DNA from: Areca catechu | Taxonomy: Eukaryota; Streptophyta; Magnoliopsida; Arecales; Arecaceae | Assembly: GCA_021397845.1 (NCBI GenBank) | Contig: CM038050.1 | Coordinates: 117,789,891-117,853,890, forward strand | DNA length: 64,000 nt | Direction: 5' to 3' | Shown: positions 53,790 through 64,000 of the stretch, piece by piece | Numbering within the stretch: the stretch's first letter is position 1 | Layout of the letters: each line of letters begins with the position of its first letter | Notes under the pieces: generated by a model | Told to the model about the DNA's origin: nothing | The model's input: only the letters and a program-made list of their open reading frames with translations | The model's database searches: none | Position numbers and translations under genes: made by a program

Positions 53790-54882
53790 TATGGGGTGTA
53801 AATGGTCCAAAGGTAGATCTGCTATAGATGGGTCTCCACCTACCCATCTGTGCCCCGTTTCCTCTTGAAGATCCACTTGCACCCAATGGATTTGATCCCT
53901 TTAGGTGGACATACATTGTTGATTTTCATTGACTCCATTTCAGATTTCATAGCTCCTAAACATGACTCAGAATTGGACCTTGACATTGCATCAATATAGG
54001 TGATCGGATCCTCGTTGTTCTCATCGAGCTCAACAGGATCACCGTCTCAAACCAAAAAGTCACAGTATCTATCCGGCTAACGTGGTACTCTACCAGATCT
54101 CCTTAATGGTTGCACTATGGGCTCTGGATCTAATCTAATCAAATCCAATTCTATAGTGGCCTTAGAGTAGAAGGTTTTTCTATCTGTTGAACTTTCCCAA
54201 TTTCAATCTCAGTAGCTTGAGTGCCTTGACCAAGGTACTTCCTTTCTAAAAAGGTTACCCTAAGACTGATGAACAACTTTTGTTCCTCAAGAAAATAGAA
54301 ATAATACCCTTTGGGTTCTTTGGGATACCCAACAAAAAGAAACTTATCAGACTTAGGTCCTAGCTTATCCATCTCTAGATGTCTGACATAAGCTGGACAC
54401 CCCCAAACCCGAAGGTGAGAGAGAGTTGGCTTACGCCCAGTCCATATCTCATATGGTATCTCATCAACGGACTTACTTGGAACCCTATTCAGAAGGTAAC
54501 ATGCTAACTCCAGAGCATATCCCCAAAAGGATTTAGGCAGACTTGCTAAGTCCATCATGGATCGAACCATGTCCAACAAAGTTCGATTCCTCCTTTCAGA
54601 CACACCATTTAACTGAGGTGTCCCCGGAGGAGTCCATTGAGAAAGAATCCTATTCTCCTCAAGATAAGTCAAAAACTCACTGGAAAAGATATTCACTACC
54701 TCGATTTGTCGAAGGGTTTTAATAAACTTCCTAGTTTATTTTTCAGCTTCATTATGATAATGTTTGAACATTTCAAATGAGTCAGATTTATGTCTCATCA
54801 GGTAGACATAACCATACCTTGATAGGTCGTCTGTGAACGTAATGAAATAATTATACCCACCTCTTGCACTGATATTATAGGT
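53790..54882 (-). pseudogene. B2 integrase core/C-terminus and RT start
   Basis: FTDDLSRYGYVYLM near 54840, then 54696-54151 open: PPGTPQLNGVSERRNRTLLD (catalytic Glu), FWGYALELACYLLNRVPSKS and GPKSDKFLFVGYPKEPKGYY. RT linker and start lie at 54010-53830 (PKGIKSIGCKWIFKRKRG). The Asp of the RSDRGGEY block near 54710 is in broken sequence. The solo LTR cuts it from the zinc block. Confidence 0.86.
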
Positions 54883-56455
54883 TGATGCGGGATGACCCTA
54901 GGACTACCATGATTGCAAAAAAATAGAAACTAATTTTTTTATATTTTTTTAGAATTTAATTTGCAGGATAATGATCCAAAATCAAGTAAAGATGAGCAGG
55001 AAAACTAGTAAAGAAAAGAAACATCATACCCGCAAAGAACTCATGCAAAATAATAAAAGAAAGGATCTTGGAGATTAAGAAACCTCCAGTTAGGATAGCG
55101 TACCTTCAATAAATTAGAAGTTATGAGGGGTAAGGATTTTACCAAGCACCGATTCGAGAATCTGCTCGAAGCCAGGGTCATACAGCACTCGGGATTGTCG
55201 CTGGAAGACAAGCCTTCAATTCCTCGATTCAAGCAGCTATCTAGGATTGGTCCTGGAGTTAAAGAGGGCCTCCTCCTTAGAGGTGAATACCTTATGGATC
55301 ATGCAAGCATCAAAAGTTAGCAAGAGAACAAATATGAAATCAAAAAGAAGAACTAGGGTTTAGGAAAAGAGAAATCAGGGTTTCTGTTGCTAGCAGCTGG
55401 AGGTGGAAGAAGACTCTGGCTGTAGAATGGCTAGGGCTCTCTTCCTTAGGATGGATTAGGGTTTGAATGTTGATGCTTTGGTCAGTCAAGGCTTGGAAGA
55501 ACTAGGGCACACTTAGTAGCACTCATACTCAATCACAAGAACATAATGAACTAAATTTCAGTAGGGTTTCATTCATGAAAAGAGTTACTTACAAGAGGGG
55601 GAGGGGTGAAGTATTTATAGAGTTTTCTCATGTCCTCTCCTTGTTAAGATAGAATTACAAAGTAGAGTGGGAGAGGGATTACAAAGGGGTTTAGAATTAG
55701 GAGTATACACTTTGAATGAAAATAAAACTTGTTTTCCTTGTTCTAATTGGATTTCTCTCTTCATTTGACTTGGTCAAAGAGCTTTCTTTGGGCTTGGATG
55801 CCAAGATGGCTTGGGCTTGGATTTTAGGATAGCAAGGGGCATCCTTCATTGGGCTTGGGCAGCCTCCAAGGGCTTGGGTGCATGGGCCTCCAGGTGGGCT
55901 TGAAACCCTGGGCTGGGGTGCCTAAAATATTCCCTGGATATCTTGGTTCTTGAAATCTTCATATGGGCTTGGGGAAAAGCCTGGGATGCCTCCTCTTACT
56001 AGGCTTCTGGGCTTGAGAGACTCTTGGGCTGGGGCGCCTGGTATATTCCTGGAATCATGGGGTGCCTCGATCCTTGGAATATTCTCTGGGCATCTGGAAG
56101 GAATCTTGGCATCTGGGGCATCAAAACATCTGGGGAGGCAAGCAAAGGCCCATTATGGCTGATGTGAGGGCCTCTAACTCCTGAATGAAGCCTGGTAGAA
56201 CTCCAAAACTGGGTATTCTCTTCTCTTGTACAAAATTAGACCGGTACTGGACTAATACAAATGTACAGGACTCAATGGGACTCAACTAAACTGGACTAGG
56301 GTTGAGACAAACCAACTTGGACATCTTGCCTCAACTTATTACAGGACTCAATCTTACTTGATTACAAAATTTGACACAAAGGCAAGGGCTCAAAATCCTA
56401 ATCAGTAAACCAGATAGGGCCCAGTAATCTGTGTCAAATCCTGGTGCCCCCACCA
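54883..56455 (-). mobile_element. Chromovirus-family solo LTR (1573 bp) in B2 integrase
   Basis: Plus-strand ends are TGATGCGGG and GGTGCCCCCACCA, with a perfect duplication TAGGT (54878-54882 and 56456-56460). A TATA box lies on the minus strand near 55611-55622. It is an inverted partner of 57706-59243. Confidence 0.93.
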
Positions 56456-57120
56456 TAGGTCCACATACATCGGTATGTATTAGACTTAGAATATCACTGT
56501 ATCTTTCACCTCTTCCAATAAAAGGTGACTTGGTCTTTTTCCCAAGCAGACAGGATTCATAAGTTGGTAAAGATTCACTCTCAGCGATATCTAGGAGACC
56601 TTCTCCCACCAACCTATTTATCTTGTTCTTATTTATATGACCTAGCCGACAGTGCCAAAGAAAAGTACCACTGACTTTATCCAACCTAGGGCATTTATTA
56701 GCAACGTACAATATAGTAATAGGCTGTGATAGTACATATATGCCATTCTTCACTTGTCCAATCATCACATTAGAACCATTCAACATGATTTTGTAAATAT
56801 CATTCTTTATAAATAATTCATAATTATTTATGGCCAACAGGCCTACAGAAATGATATTCACTAAAAAGGAAGGACAAAAATGATAATCATTAAGAATGAT
56901 AGTACAAGACTCGAAATACAAAGAAATGGTTCCAAATGCCAGAACTGGAGCTTGACTTCCATTCCCAACATTCAGAAATCTTTCACTGCTTTCAAATCTC
57001 CTACTACCTTGAAGTCCCTGCAATGAAATGCAAATATGGTAAGGACTTCGGTATCCAATACCCAGCTAGTAGTATCACAAATAAAGAAACTACAAGGATT
57101 TATCACATAAATACCTTGAC
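56456..57120 (-). pseudogene. B2 protease second half and GAG-pre-integrase
   Basis: The coding part of 57023-56456 has RFLNVGNGSQAPVLAFGTIS, FLVNIISVGLLAINNYELFI and LWHCRLGHINKNKINRLVGE. CLLGKKTKSPFIGRGERYSD and IHTDVCGPM run up to the solo LTR. The active site region near 57080 is degraded. Confidence 0.86.
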
Positions 57121-57700
57121 AAGTAATAGCTTGCTGCTTTCCCTTCCTTTGCCTGTTCGGGTCTCGGATAGCAAGGTAAGTAGAATAGTTCCACTTCCAG
57201 TGACCCGGCTTTTTGCAAAAGAAGCACTCTGCCTGACACTTGTCAGCCTTTACCCACCTAGTCTAACTATGTCCAGCACTTTGCACCTTATTATTTTCTT
57301 ATTCTTTTTCTTCTTCCCTTTCCCAAAGGAATGACGTCCTACTCCTGAACCTCCCACCAAATTCACCAATACATTATTGAGGTTGTGGTCTCTCTCATAA
57401 GTTAAAGTAACCCTAACATCTCATGGTAGTTTACTGCAGGCCTATTCATTCTGAAATTGTTGAGAAAGACCTAGTAGGAATGGGGCAAAGAATTCAATAT
57501 CGCTCCTTGCCAAGCTGCTCATGCAAAGGACATCTGAGTTTATCCAAATGCTCAAATAACTATATCATGTATATTACATGATCAGTTATCGAAGCTCCAT
57601 CATGCATACGTGTGTTACAGATGGCGGAAGAGATCCGATATCTCTCCATGTCATCTAGAGTGCCAAAAGACTCCTTTAACCTTTGAAGCATTTCTTCTGG
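57121..57700 (-). pseudogene. B2 gag C-part with zinc knuckle
   Basis: The knuckle lies near 57235-57190 (ECFFCKKPGHWKWNYS-like, last Cys lost). The upstream part has the HDGASITDHVIYMI-type block (57610-57570) and the EEMLQRLKESFGTLDDMERY stretch (57700-57640). Several stops are present. The solo LTR interrupts gag at 57701. Confidence 0.78.
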
Positions 57701-57705
57701 CTAGG

Positions 57706-59243
57706 TGGTGGGGGCACCAGGATCAGACATAGATTATTGGGTCCTATTTGGTTTACCTAGCCATGTGTCAAATTTTGTAATCAACTATATTGAATCCTGT
57801 AATAAGTTGAGGTTAGTTGATTTGTCTCAACCCTCACCTAGTCCAGTACATTGAGTCTTGTATACCTGTATGAGTCTAGTGTGAGTTTACTTCTTATACA
57901 AGAGAGGAGGCTATGCTATTTTAGAGTTCCACCAGACCTCATTCTGAAGCCAGAAGAAGTTACATCAGCTTAGGGGAGCTCAATCAACACTTAGGTGCCC
58001 TGATTATGCCCCGATTTTCCTCGGGTGCCATTTCAGATGCCAGATTCCCTCCAGATGCTTTTGAAATATTCAATATGCTAGGAGCCCATGTTTACCAGGC
58101 TATCCCAACATTCCAGGACTCCAAATTCAAGCCCAGAAAGCAAGCCCAAGCAAGGAGAATCAAGATTCCCTTTTGATATTGGGAATATGCCAGCCCAGGG
58201 AACCAGGTGCCCCAACTTCCAGGGGGCCCAAGCCCAAGCCTTCCAAGCCCATGGCCGACCTCCCCCTTGCTGCCCTAAAGCCCACACACCCAAAGGAGTG
58301 GCGTCCAAAGAGGTTTGACCAAGTCCAAGTTGATATGAAGTGGGAGAAGACCAAGTCTTTTCTAACCTAGTTAGGATTCCTAATCCCTTTAAACCTTGTA
58401 ATACTAGCCTAGCTAGGAAAGGACTTGTATTCCAATTGGGAAGAGGACTTGTAACCCAAGTATAACCATGGTTAGTGAGGGCATGGGAACTCTATAAATA
58501 CCCCACCCCTCCCCCATATGTAGTCATCTTTTCTTATGAATAAACCTTGCAGAAATTTTGCTTAAGTGTCTTGTGTTTGAGTTGTGGCTCTCACTTTGAG
58601 TGCTCTCCTTGTGTTCCTGGATTGAAACCCTGCTGCCCTAGCACCCTCCTGCATCCCTGGAGATCAGCCACACCTAAGGAATAGAAGCCCTTGCTGCCAT
58701 CCAACCCCAAGACCTTCTTCTTCCCCGGCTGCCATCTTCTAACCCTAATTCCGAATCCTTCCATACTCTAATTCCTTTTCTAATTTTTATTTGCTATTTT
58801 GATTGACCCCTGATGCTTGCAGAATCCCCGAGGTGCTTCACCTCCCCTGAGGAGGCCTTCTTTGCTTCCAAGACTGCCCAGATCAGCCATCAGATTCAAG
58901 GGAATCGAGGCTTCTTCTTCCAGGCTCCGATCAGAGTGCGTGTGATCCCTTCTGCTACTGAATTTTAATCCCGACTGGTAAGAAACCTTCCCTTATCTTA
59001 TTATTTGATTTTGATGAAGATAAACTATCCTAAATTGGGAGTTTCTCAACTCTCAGGTCCTAGATATTTCATTAGTTTGCCTGAGTTTGCCTGCGATCCG
59101 ACGATTCTTTGCACTGCTAGTCTGTCCGCTAGTTTTTACTTTATTTTGGGAATCTAGCATGCAAATAAAATTATAAAAATCATAAAAAAATTATTTTACT
59201 ATTTTTCATGCATGTTTAGTAGTCTTAGAGTTGTCTCACATCA
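57706..59243 (+). mobile_element. Chromovirus-family solo LTR (1538 bp) in B2 gag
   Basis: TGGTGGGGGCACCAGG to GTCTCACATCA, with flanks CTAGG (57701-57705) and CTGGG (59244-59248), a 5-bp duplication with one change. A TATA box (TCTATAAATA) lies at 58491-58500. Confidence 0.9.
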
Positions 59244-59470
59244 CTGGGCCTCCTCAAATTTATGACTGAACTCATCATTCATTATAGCCAACATAATACA
59301 ACGCACCGTGGTGCAGTCAGAGATCCACTTCTAGTAAGTGTTCCTGACTTTGCCACGAGCATTGAGGACTGGGATCTCAGGTGATAGATCCATTATCACA
59401 TAAAGGATCCACTCGTGCTCCAGGACAATCCTGAGTTTTCGATACCAACTATCAAAGTTGGGTCTAGAGA
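59244..59470 (-). pseudogene. B2 gag N-terminal part
   Basis: The minus strand encodes NFDSWYRKLRIVLEHEWIL-like sequence, CTTVRCIMLAIMNDEFSHKF and the approach to the solo LTR, matching B1 17814-17554. It starts near 59465. Confidence 0.8.
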
Positions 59471-59674
59471 GTTTGTCGTTATCCAATAATGACCGGGGAA
59501 GTGGTTGACACTATCTGAAAAAGGAGAACAAGACCTATTAGTATTTATTTTAAATATCCTAAAGACATGGATTTTAGTCTAAAGGTTTCTCCTACTATTT
59601 TACTTAGACTGGTAGCCTCTACGCTCCAATCCAAAAATAACATTTATCCTTTAGCGGGTACTAAGATCTAATAG

Positions 59675-59717
59675 ACTACACGTGAGCTTGACTTTGGCAG
59701 GCCAACCCATATGCATC
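59675..59717 (-). other. B2 leader stem-loop 1 (19-nt loop)
   Basis: The minus-strand loop TTGGCCTGCCAAAGTCAAG (59705-59687) is closed by 59717-59706 with 59686-59675: ten of twelve pair, with several G-U. It is equivalent to B1 18010-18050. Confidence 0.65.
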
Positions 59718-59869
59718 TAAAGGTAGGTACAATACCAATTGCTTCTCTAAGCAATTCCTAGTATTCATTTTGCCCTAAGGGTCCACATAATCGACCTTTG
59801 GGCCTCCTATTGAAGGTCCTGGTTAGGTCCAATCATTAATATGATCGAATTCAATGCTTCTAACTAATC

Positions 59870-59908
59870 CATGATCAAGCCCAACATTAGCCGGCCCACC
59901 TGACCACG
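59870..59908 (-). other. B2 leader stem-loop 2 (19-nt loop)
   Basis: The minus-strand loop TGGGCCGGCTAATGTTGGG (59898-59880) is closed by ten pairs between 59908-59899 and 59879-59870. Compared with B1, one G-C became G-U and the next G-U became G-C, so pairing is kept. Confidence 0.72.
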
Positions 59909-61265
59909 TATTAAGATAGTCACACTAAGCCATCATATGTTGAATGGCAATTCCACTCACCTGATGACCACCGTTCTTTGGAACCGTCGATGATCACCCA
60001 ACTTATAAACTCATTACCAATCCAACTTAATGGGAGGCTAAGACTTAGGCTATCACATAGCTTAGTCTTTTATGGACCTAATAATTTAGAGGATTTAAAT
60101 TTTGTGACACATGAAAAGAAAGCATGGACCTTAATCAAGAAGACTTCCACCAAACTCTTAGAGAGTTTCAAGATCAAATAGGTCCATGGGCACCTTAAAT
60201 CAGTCAGACTGATTAACTTAGTTGACATGGGTCAACTCGAATCAATAGATAGTCTAATATGATATGATTCACCACATTAGCTAGGTAAGTAAGATCAAGG
60301 GATGGGTTAAGCCAAGTAAGCCTCTTACCTTAGACACCAACCTTGAGTTGGCCAGGTAAGAGTTAGCCCCAAAGAACCTTGATCACCAATGTCAAACTTA
60401 CCTTAGACACCAAGTGGTTTACCAGACTCAATCATACTAACCTAAAGACTCGGGCTCACCACGAAGCCACAAATCAAGTCCATTTAGATGTATGGATTGA
60501 TCTAACTAACTATTAGAGAGATGTATAGAGGAGAGATCTAATTCAACTTTTGATTAGTTTTTTCTCTTTTTAGTCCATTCATCTAAACCTAGGTCTAACC
60601 CATTTAAGGACCCAATTCTAGCTAACCCAATCAACCATGGTTTATCAATCATGACTTAAGATTAGAATCATATCCTAAATCTTAAAAGTTTTCAAAATAC
60701 TTAATTTTCAATTAAGTGTATCATGCCAATTAAAACATTTTCAATTATTCCGAGTTTTGAAACAATTTCAAAAGGGAATGAAACAATTTCACAAAAAAAA
60801 AATCATAAACTTTAAATTTACTGTTTTTGGGTTTTCTGGTCGAGTCGGCTCATGCAGGAAGTGAGCTGGCTAGTCCAGAAGACTTTTCTTTATTCTCAAA
60901 TCTGAGTCGACAAGTACAGGGATGAGTCGGCTCAGACAGAACACTTTTCTTTTCACTTGAACTTTTCAAAATTTTAGATCATGCACCTTTTAGATATCAT
61001 CTAAATAAAGCTATGATCCATAAACAAAGATTAAAATAATTTTAACCTATCAAATCCTTCACTTTCTTCTTCATAAGGTTATGACGCAGTGACACCCCTA
61101 CACACTATAGGAGAACCGCATTAAATGGGAAGAGATGGCCTTTAAACCATGCTTTTCTCCTATGACGGACAGCCATGATGAATCCACTTTAATCCAAGTT
61201 CTATGTGAAGGATATCAAGCCGGTTTCATATAAAAGTATTAAACTAAATATGCATTCAAACTATG

Positions 61266-61277
61266 GCTCTGATACCA
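61266..61277 (-). promoter_or_regulatory. B2 primer-binding site
   Basis: The minus strand reads TGGTATCAGAGC, an exact initiator-Met complement. Confidence 0.93.
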
Positions 61278-61278
61278 T

Positions 61279-61590
61279 TGTTGGGCGAACTCAGGGTGGG
61301 CCCTTGATACATGCAATTTAAAACATTTCTAAATGCATGACGCAGCGGAAGAAGATAAAACACTTTTATCTAATATTAATCTAATTAACACTGGCCCTAC
61401 ATAGATCTTTATGCATATTAAGAAATACTTATATAAAATCAAACATGCAAATTATGCGACTCATGGAATCATTCTATGAATCATATAAAGAGTGCCGAAG
61501 AACATATCTTCATCCTCATGAGATAAGAGTACAAACCTTTTGTGAGGTGACGATCACCATGAGGGAAGTACTCAAAGGAAAAGCACAGGT
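61279..61590 (-). mobile_element. B2 LTR fragment
   Basis: Starts TGTTGGGCGAACTC beside the primer site and runs 312 bp until a different LTR-like sequence begins at 61591. B1's LTR is 1414 bp, so most is missing. Confidence 0.7.
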
Positions 61591-62182
61591 GATGGAGACA
61601 TCGACTAGCCTAGAATCTAAAGCAGCCTAGCCCAGAACCTAAAGCCCAGCCCAGAACCTGAAGCTAGCCCAGTCCAAAACCTGAAGCCAGCTCAGCCCAT
61701 AAGCCAGCCAAACTTGAAGCCAGCATGAATCCTGAAGTAGCACAAATCCTAGAGCAGCATAAATTCTGATGAAGATAAATATAATATTTTATTTCTATGG
61801 GTGTATGAGGGATTGGGATATCTCAAAATTTAGGATTAGTTATTTTCATATTTTTAGGATCACGTTGTTTTAGAATTTATTTTTATCATTGTTTTAGGAT
61901 TTAGTGTATCTTAGTTTGTTAGGATAGAGTTCTGGTTAGGATGGTTCTCAACTAACCGAGGACTATAAACTTTATTTAAGCCCTTTTTCATGAAAAAAAT
62001 ATGGATGATGAATTATTGAAAAGAGATCCTATGCTTTGTTTCTCCAGTTAGGAGACTTTATTTCTCCGAGTAGAGAGAAGGGCCCCAATCTTTGTTTCTC
62101 CAGGTAGGAGAAGGGTGCCCCAACCTTTGTCTTCGGGTAGGAGAAGGGACCCAACCTTTGTTTCTCTGGGTAGGAGAAGGGT
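61591..62182 (+). mobile_element. LTR-like fragment related to the small element
   Basis: Starts TGATGGAGACATCGACTAGC, like the small element's LTR, with the shared phrases 'gcatgaatcctg.agtag' and 'tcctagagcag'. It has short repeats of 'agcccagaacctgaagc' (61620-61690) and four 35-bp units around 'tttctccaggtaggagaagg' (62035-62180). The right end is lost. Confidence 0.5.
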
Positions 62183-62988
62183 CCTGTTGGCTCCATCCAG
62201 TGATTTTGATGAATAACAAAACATTGAGTGCATATCGTATACTAATGTGTATTTCAAGTTATGAATTTTCAGGGAGAAAGCATCTCAAAATTTCAAAAAC
62301 TTATGTATCATGGCACGGAGCATTTTTCGCAAAACTGGACATCCTCTTCATGAAAAAAGGATATCTACATGTTCAATTATTATGTGTTTACGATTCATTT
62401 AAGTTTCAAGATTTATATTTATGTTTTTGGGGCAATTTACACTTGAATCTGAGCTTTTAGTCTCAAGTGTCGACACCGGGGAAGCCAAGTGTCGACACTT
62501 CAGCATTTGGCACGAACAAAAATCTTTGGCACGCCAAGTATCGACACCCAAAACTCAAGTGTCGACACCAAGGGTCGACACACGGGTTTCCAAGTATCGA
62601 CTCAAGGCTTGAGAATTTTGAAAATGCATAACTTTGTCATTTGAGGATTTTTGTGTCAAGTGTTGACAACTGTGCATCAAGTATCGACACTTGAAAGTTC
62701 AAGTGTCGACACCTAGAATTCAAGTGTCGACACCTGACAGCCAAGTGTCGACACTTGAAGCCTGACAGCTCTAACGGATCTATTTTTCTGACTTGTAGAA
62801 CTTGCTTTTCAAGCTCCCAATAGCTAGATCCGAGGCTCCAACGATCACAAACTATTTTTTGAAAGTTTCTTGTGTATTTAACCTCCACCAACCTCATTCT
62901 AAAGAAATAGAAGTGTATTGAAGTCCATTCAAAAGCCAAAAATCCCATATTCTCTCAAGTACTTCACATCAAAATCCTTTTTGTTGGC
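62183..62988. mobile_element. Truncated LTR, first of two tandem copies (806 bp)
   Basis: Starts TGTTGGCTCCATCCAGTG and is followed directly by a second copy starting the same way at 62989. The copy is cut after 'catcaaaatccttt', a point that matches about 63806 in copy two. The orientation cannot be fixed without its internal region. Confidence 0.7.
62462..62760. repeat. AGTGTCGACACT array, LTR copy one
   Basis: About eleven copies of the perfect 12-bp palindrome AGTGTCGACACT or close forms (AGTGTCGACACC, AGTATCGACACT). In the densest part (62680-62755) they recur every 20-21 bp. Confidence 0.85.
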
Positions 62989-64000
62989 TCCACCCAGTGA
63001 TTTTGATAAATAACAAAATATTGAGTGCATATTGTATACTAATGTATATTTCAAGTTATGAGTTTTCAGGAAGAAAGCACCTCAAAATCTCAAAAACTTA
63101 TGTTTCATGGCACGGAGCATTTCTCACAAATCCGGACATCCTCTTCATGAAAAAGGGCATCTACATGATTAATATTTGTGTTTATGATTCATTTAAGTTT
63201 CAAGATTTATATTTAAGTTTTTGAAGTTATTTACACTTGAATTTGAGCTCTTCAGTCTCAAGTGTCGACACCTGGAAAGTCAAGTGTCGACACTTCAGCA
63301 TTTGGCACGAACAAAAATCCTTGGCATGCCAAGTGTCGACACCTAGAACCAAGTGTCGACACCAAGTGTCCACACTTAGGTTTCCAAGTGTTGACTCAAG
63401 GCCTGAGAATTTTGAAAATACATAACTTTGTCATTTGAGGATTTTGTATCAAGTGTCGACACCTGTGCATCAAGTGTCGATACTTAAAAGTTCAAGTGTC
63501 GACACCTAGAGATCAAGTGTCGACACCTGACAGCCAAGTGTCGACACCTGACAACCAAGTGTCGACACTTGCAGCCTGACAGCTCTAACGGATCTATTTT
63601 TCTGACTTGCAAAACTTGCTTTTCAAGCTCCAAATGTCTATTTCTGAGGTTCCAACAGTCATAAACCAATTTTTGGAAGGTTCTTGGTGTATTTAACCTC
63701 CACCAACCTCATTTTAAAGAGAAGGAAGTGCATTGAAGTGTATTCAAGTCTACTCAAAAGCCAAAAAGCTATATTCTCTCAAAATACTTCACATCAAAAG
63801 CCTTTTATAGTTTGATTCCTTGAAAAGCCTACAAGCTCATCCTTACTTCATTCCAAAGAGACACTTTGAAGGATATTCCAAGGAAGAGTCAAGACAAAGC
63901 ATCAATGAGCTTCAAAGATTCCATTCTACTCTTGAAGAGAGTTTGTTTTAGTTTTAAAATTGTATATCTATTTTTACATTGTGACTTAACCTTGCTTTCA
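62989..64000. mobile_element. Second LTR copy, running off the window
   Basis: TGTTGGCTCCACCCAGTG onward; aligns with 62183-62988 for about 815 bp and continues past it to the window end. It carries the same palindrome array. Confidence 0.7.
63256..63575. repeat. AGTGTCGACACT array, LTR copy two
   Basis: About eleven copies in the same order as in copy one. The run 63455-63570 has six at about 20-21 bp spacing, one more than copy one, so the array has changed length since duplication. Confidence 0.85.

Larger units (their letters stand above)
59471..61265 (-). other. B2 untranslated leader
   Basis: Non-coding; aligns with B1's leader (17831-19697), including both stem-loops and a short GAGTCGGCTC cluster (60838-60945). 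Confidence 0.75.
53752..61590 (-). mobile_element. Ty1-copia family B, copy B2, with two nested solo LTRs
   Basis: Minus order is partial LTR (61590-61279), primer site, leader, gag N-part, [solo LTR], gag, protease, GAG-pre-integrase, [solo LTR], integrase, RT start. It ends near 53752, close to the RT position where B1 also ends. Confidence 0.88.

Noticed and set aside
58078..58370. Proline-rich frames on both strands inside the solo LTR 57706-59243
   Set aside because: Not present in the other LTRs of the family; short and without any motif.
54883..59243. The inverted pair of 1.5-kb sequences as one large DNA transposon with terminal inverted repeats
   Set aside because: Each arm has its own TG/CA ends and its own 5-bp duplication, so they are two independent solo LTR insertions.
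62462..62760. Evenly spaced palindromes resembling a CRISPR array
   Set aside because: The spacers are only about 8-10 bp and are themselves repeated, the repeats are degenerate, and the context is a plant LTR.

Overview
This window is retrotransposon-dense plant nuclear DNA. Almost every recognisable coding fragment belongs to Ty1-copia or Ty3-gypsy LTR retrotransposons. Plant-specific signs are initiator-Met primer sites (TGGTATCAGAGC), Tat-lineage gypsy pol with two RNase H domains, a chromodomain integrase, and an extra ORF resembling the 'putative plant transposon protein' family. I see no host single-copy gene, rRNA or tRNA gene. The species cannot be fixed from the sequence; a large-genome plant, possibly a monocot, is only a guess.

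Layout. 1-6336: family A copia (minus): part of copy A1, one LTR (2593-4310), and the 3' end of a second copy A2 (extra ORF, RNase H tail) sharing that LTR. 6337-15251: Tat-type gypsy Tat1 (minus) with an apparently spliced antisense ORF and a chromovirus solo LTR in its RT; its 5' LTR carries a 61-bp tandem array. 15252-21125: family B copia B1 (minus). 21128-27740: LTR and leader of family C copia C2 (plus), split by a 3-kb non-autonomous LTR element (23525-26533). 27741-31386: chromovirus 3' end (minus), a proline-rich repetitive ORF and a gypsy RNase H scrap. 31379-50060: family A copy A3 (minus), split by a whole family C element C1 (37716-47636, plus, duplication CAATT). 50061-53751: LTR scraps and Tat2 (plus). 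53752-61590: family B copy B2 (minus) with two chromovirus solo LTRs nested in it. 61591-64000: LTR fragments of two further families.

All pol genes are broken by stops or frameshifts, so any mobility would need proteins supplied by other copies. Target-site duplications give the nesting order: C1 is younger than A3; the solo LTRs are younger than B2 and Tat1; the small LTR element and the chromovirus are younger than C2.

The most interesting signal is non-coding. The leaders of families B and C, between primer site and gag, carry series of stem-loops with a conserved loop of fixed length (19 nt in C1, B1 and B2; 17 nt in C2). Their stems differ in sequence but stay paired, and in family B the G-U pairs work only on the element's sense strand. 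Second, arrays of short CpG palindromes (GAGTCGRCTC in families A and B, AGTGTCGACACT in the last family) sit in LTRs and, in family A, upstream of the extra ORF.
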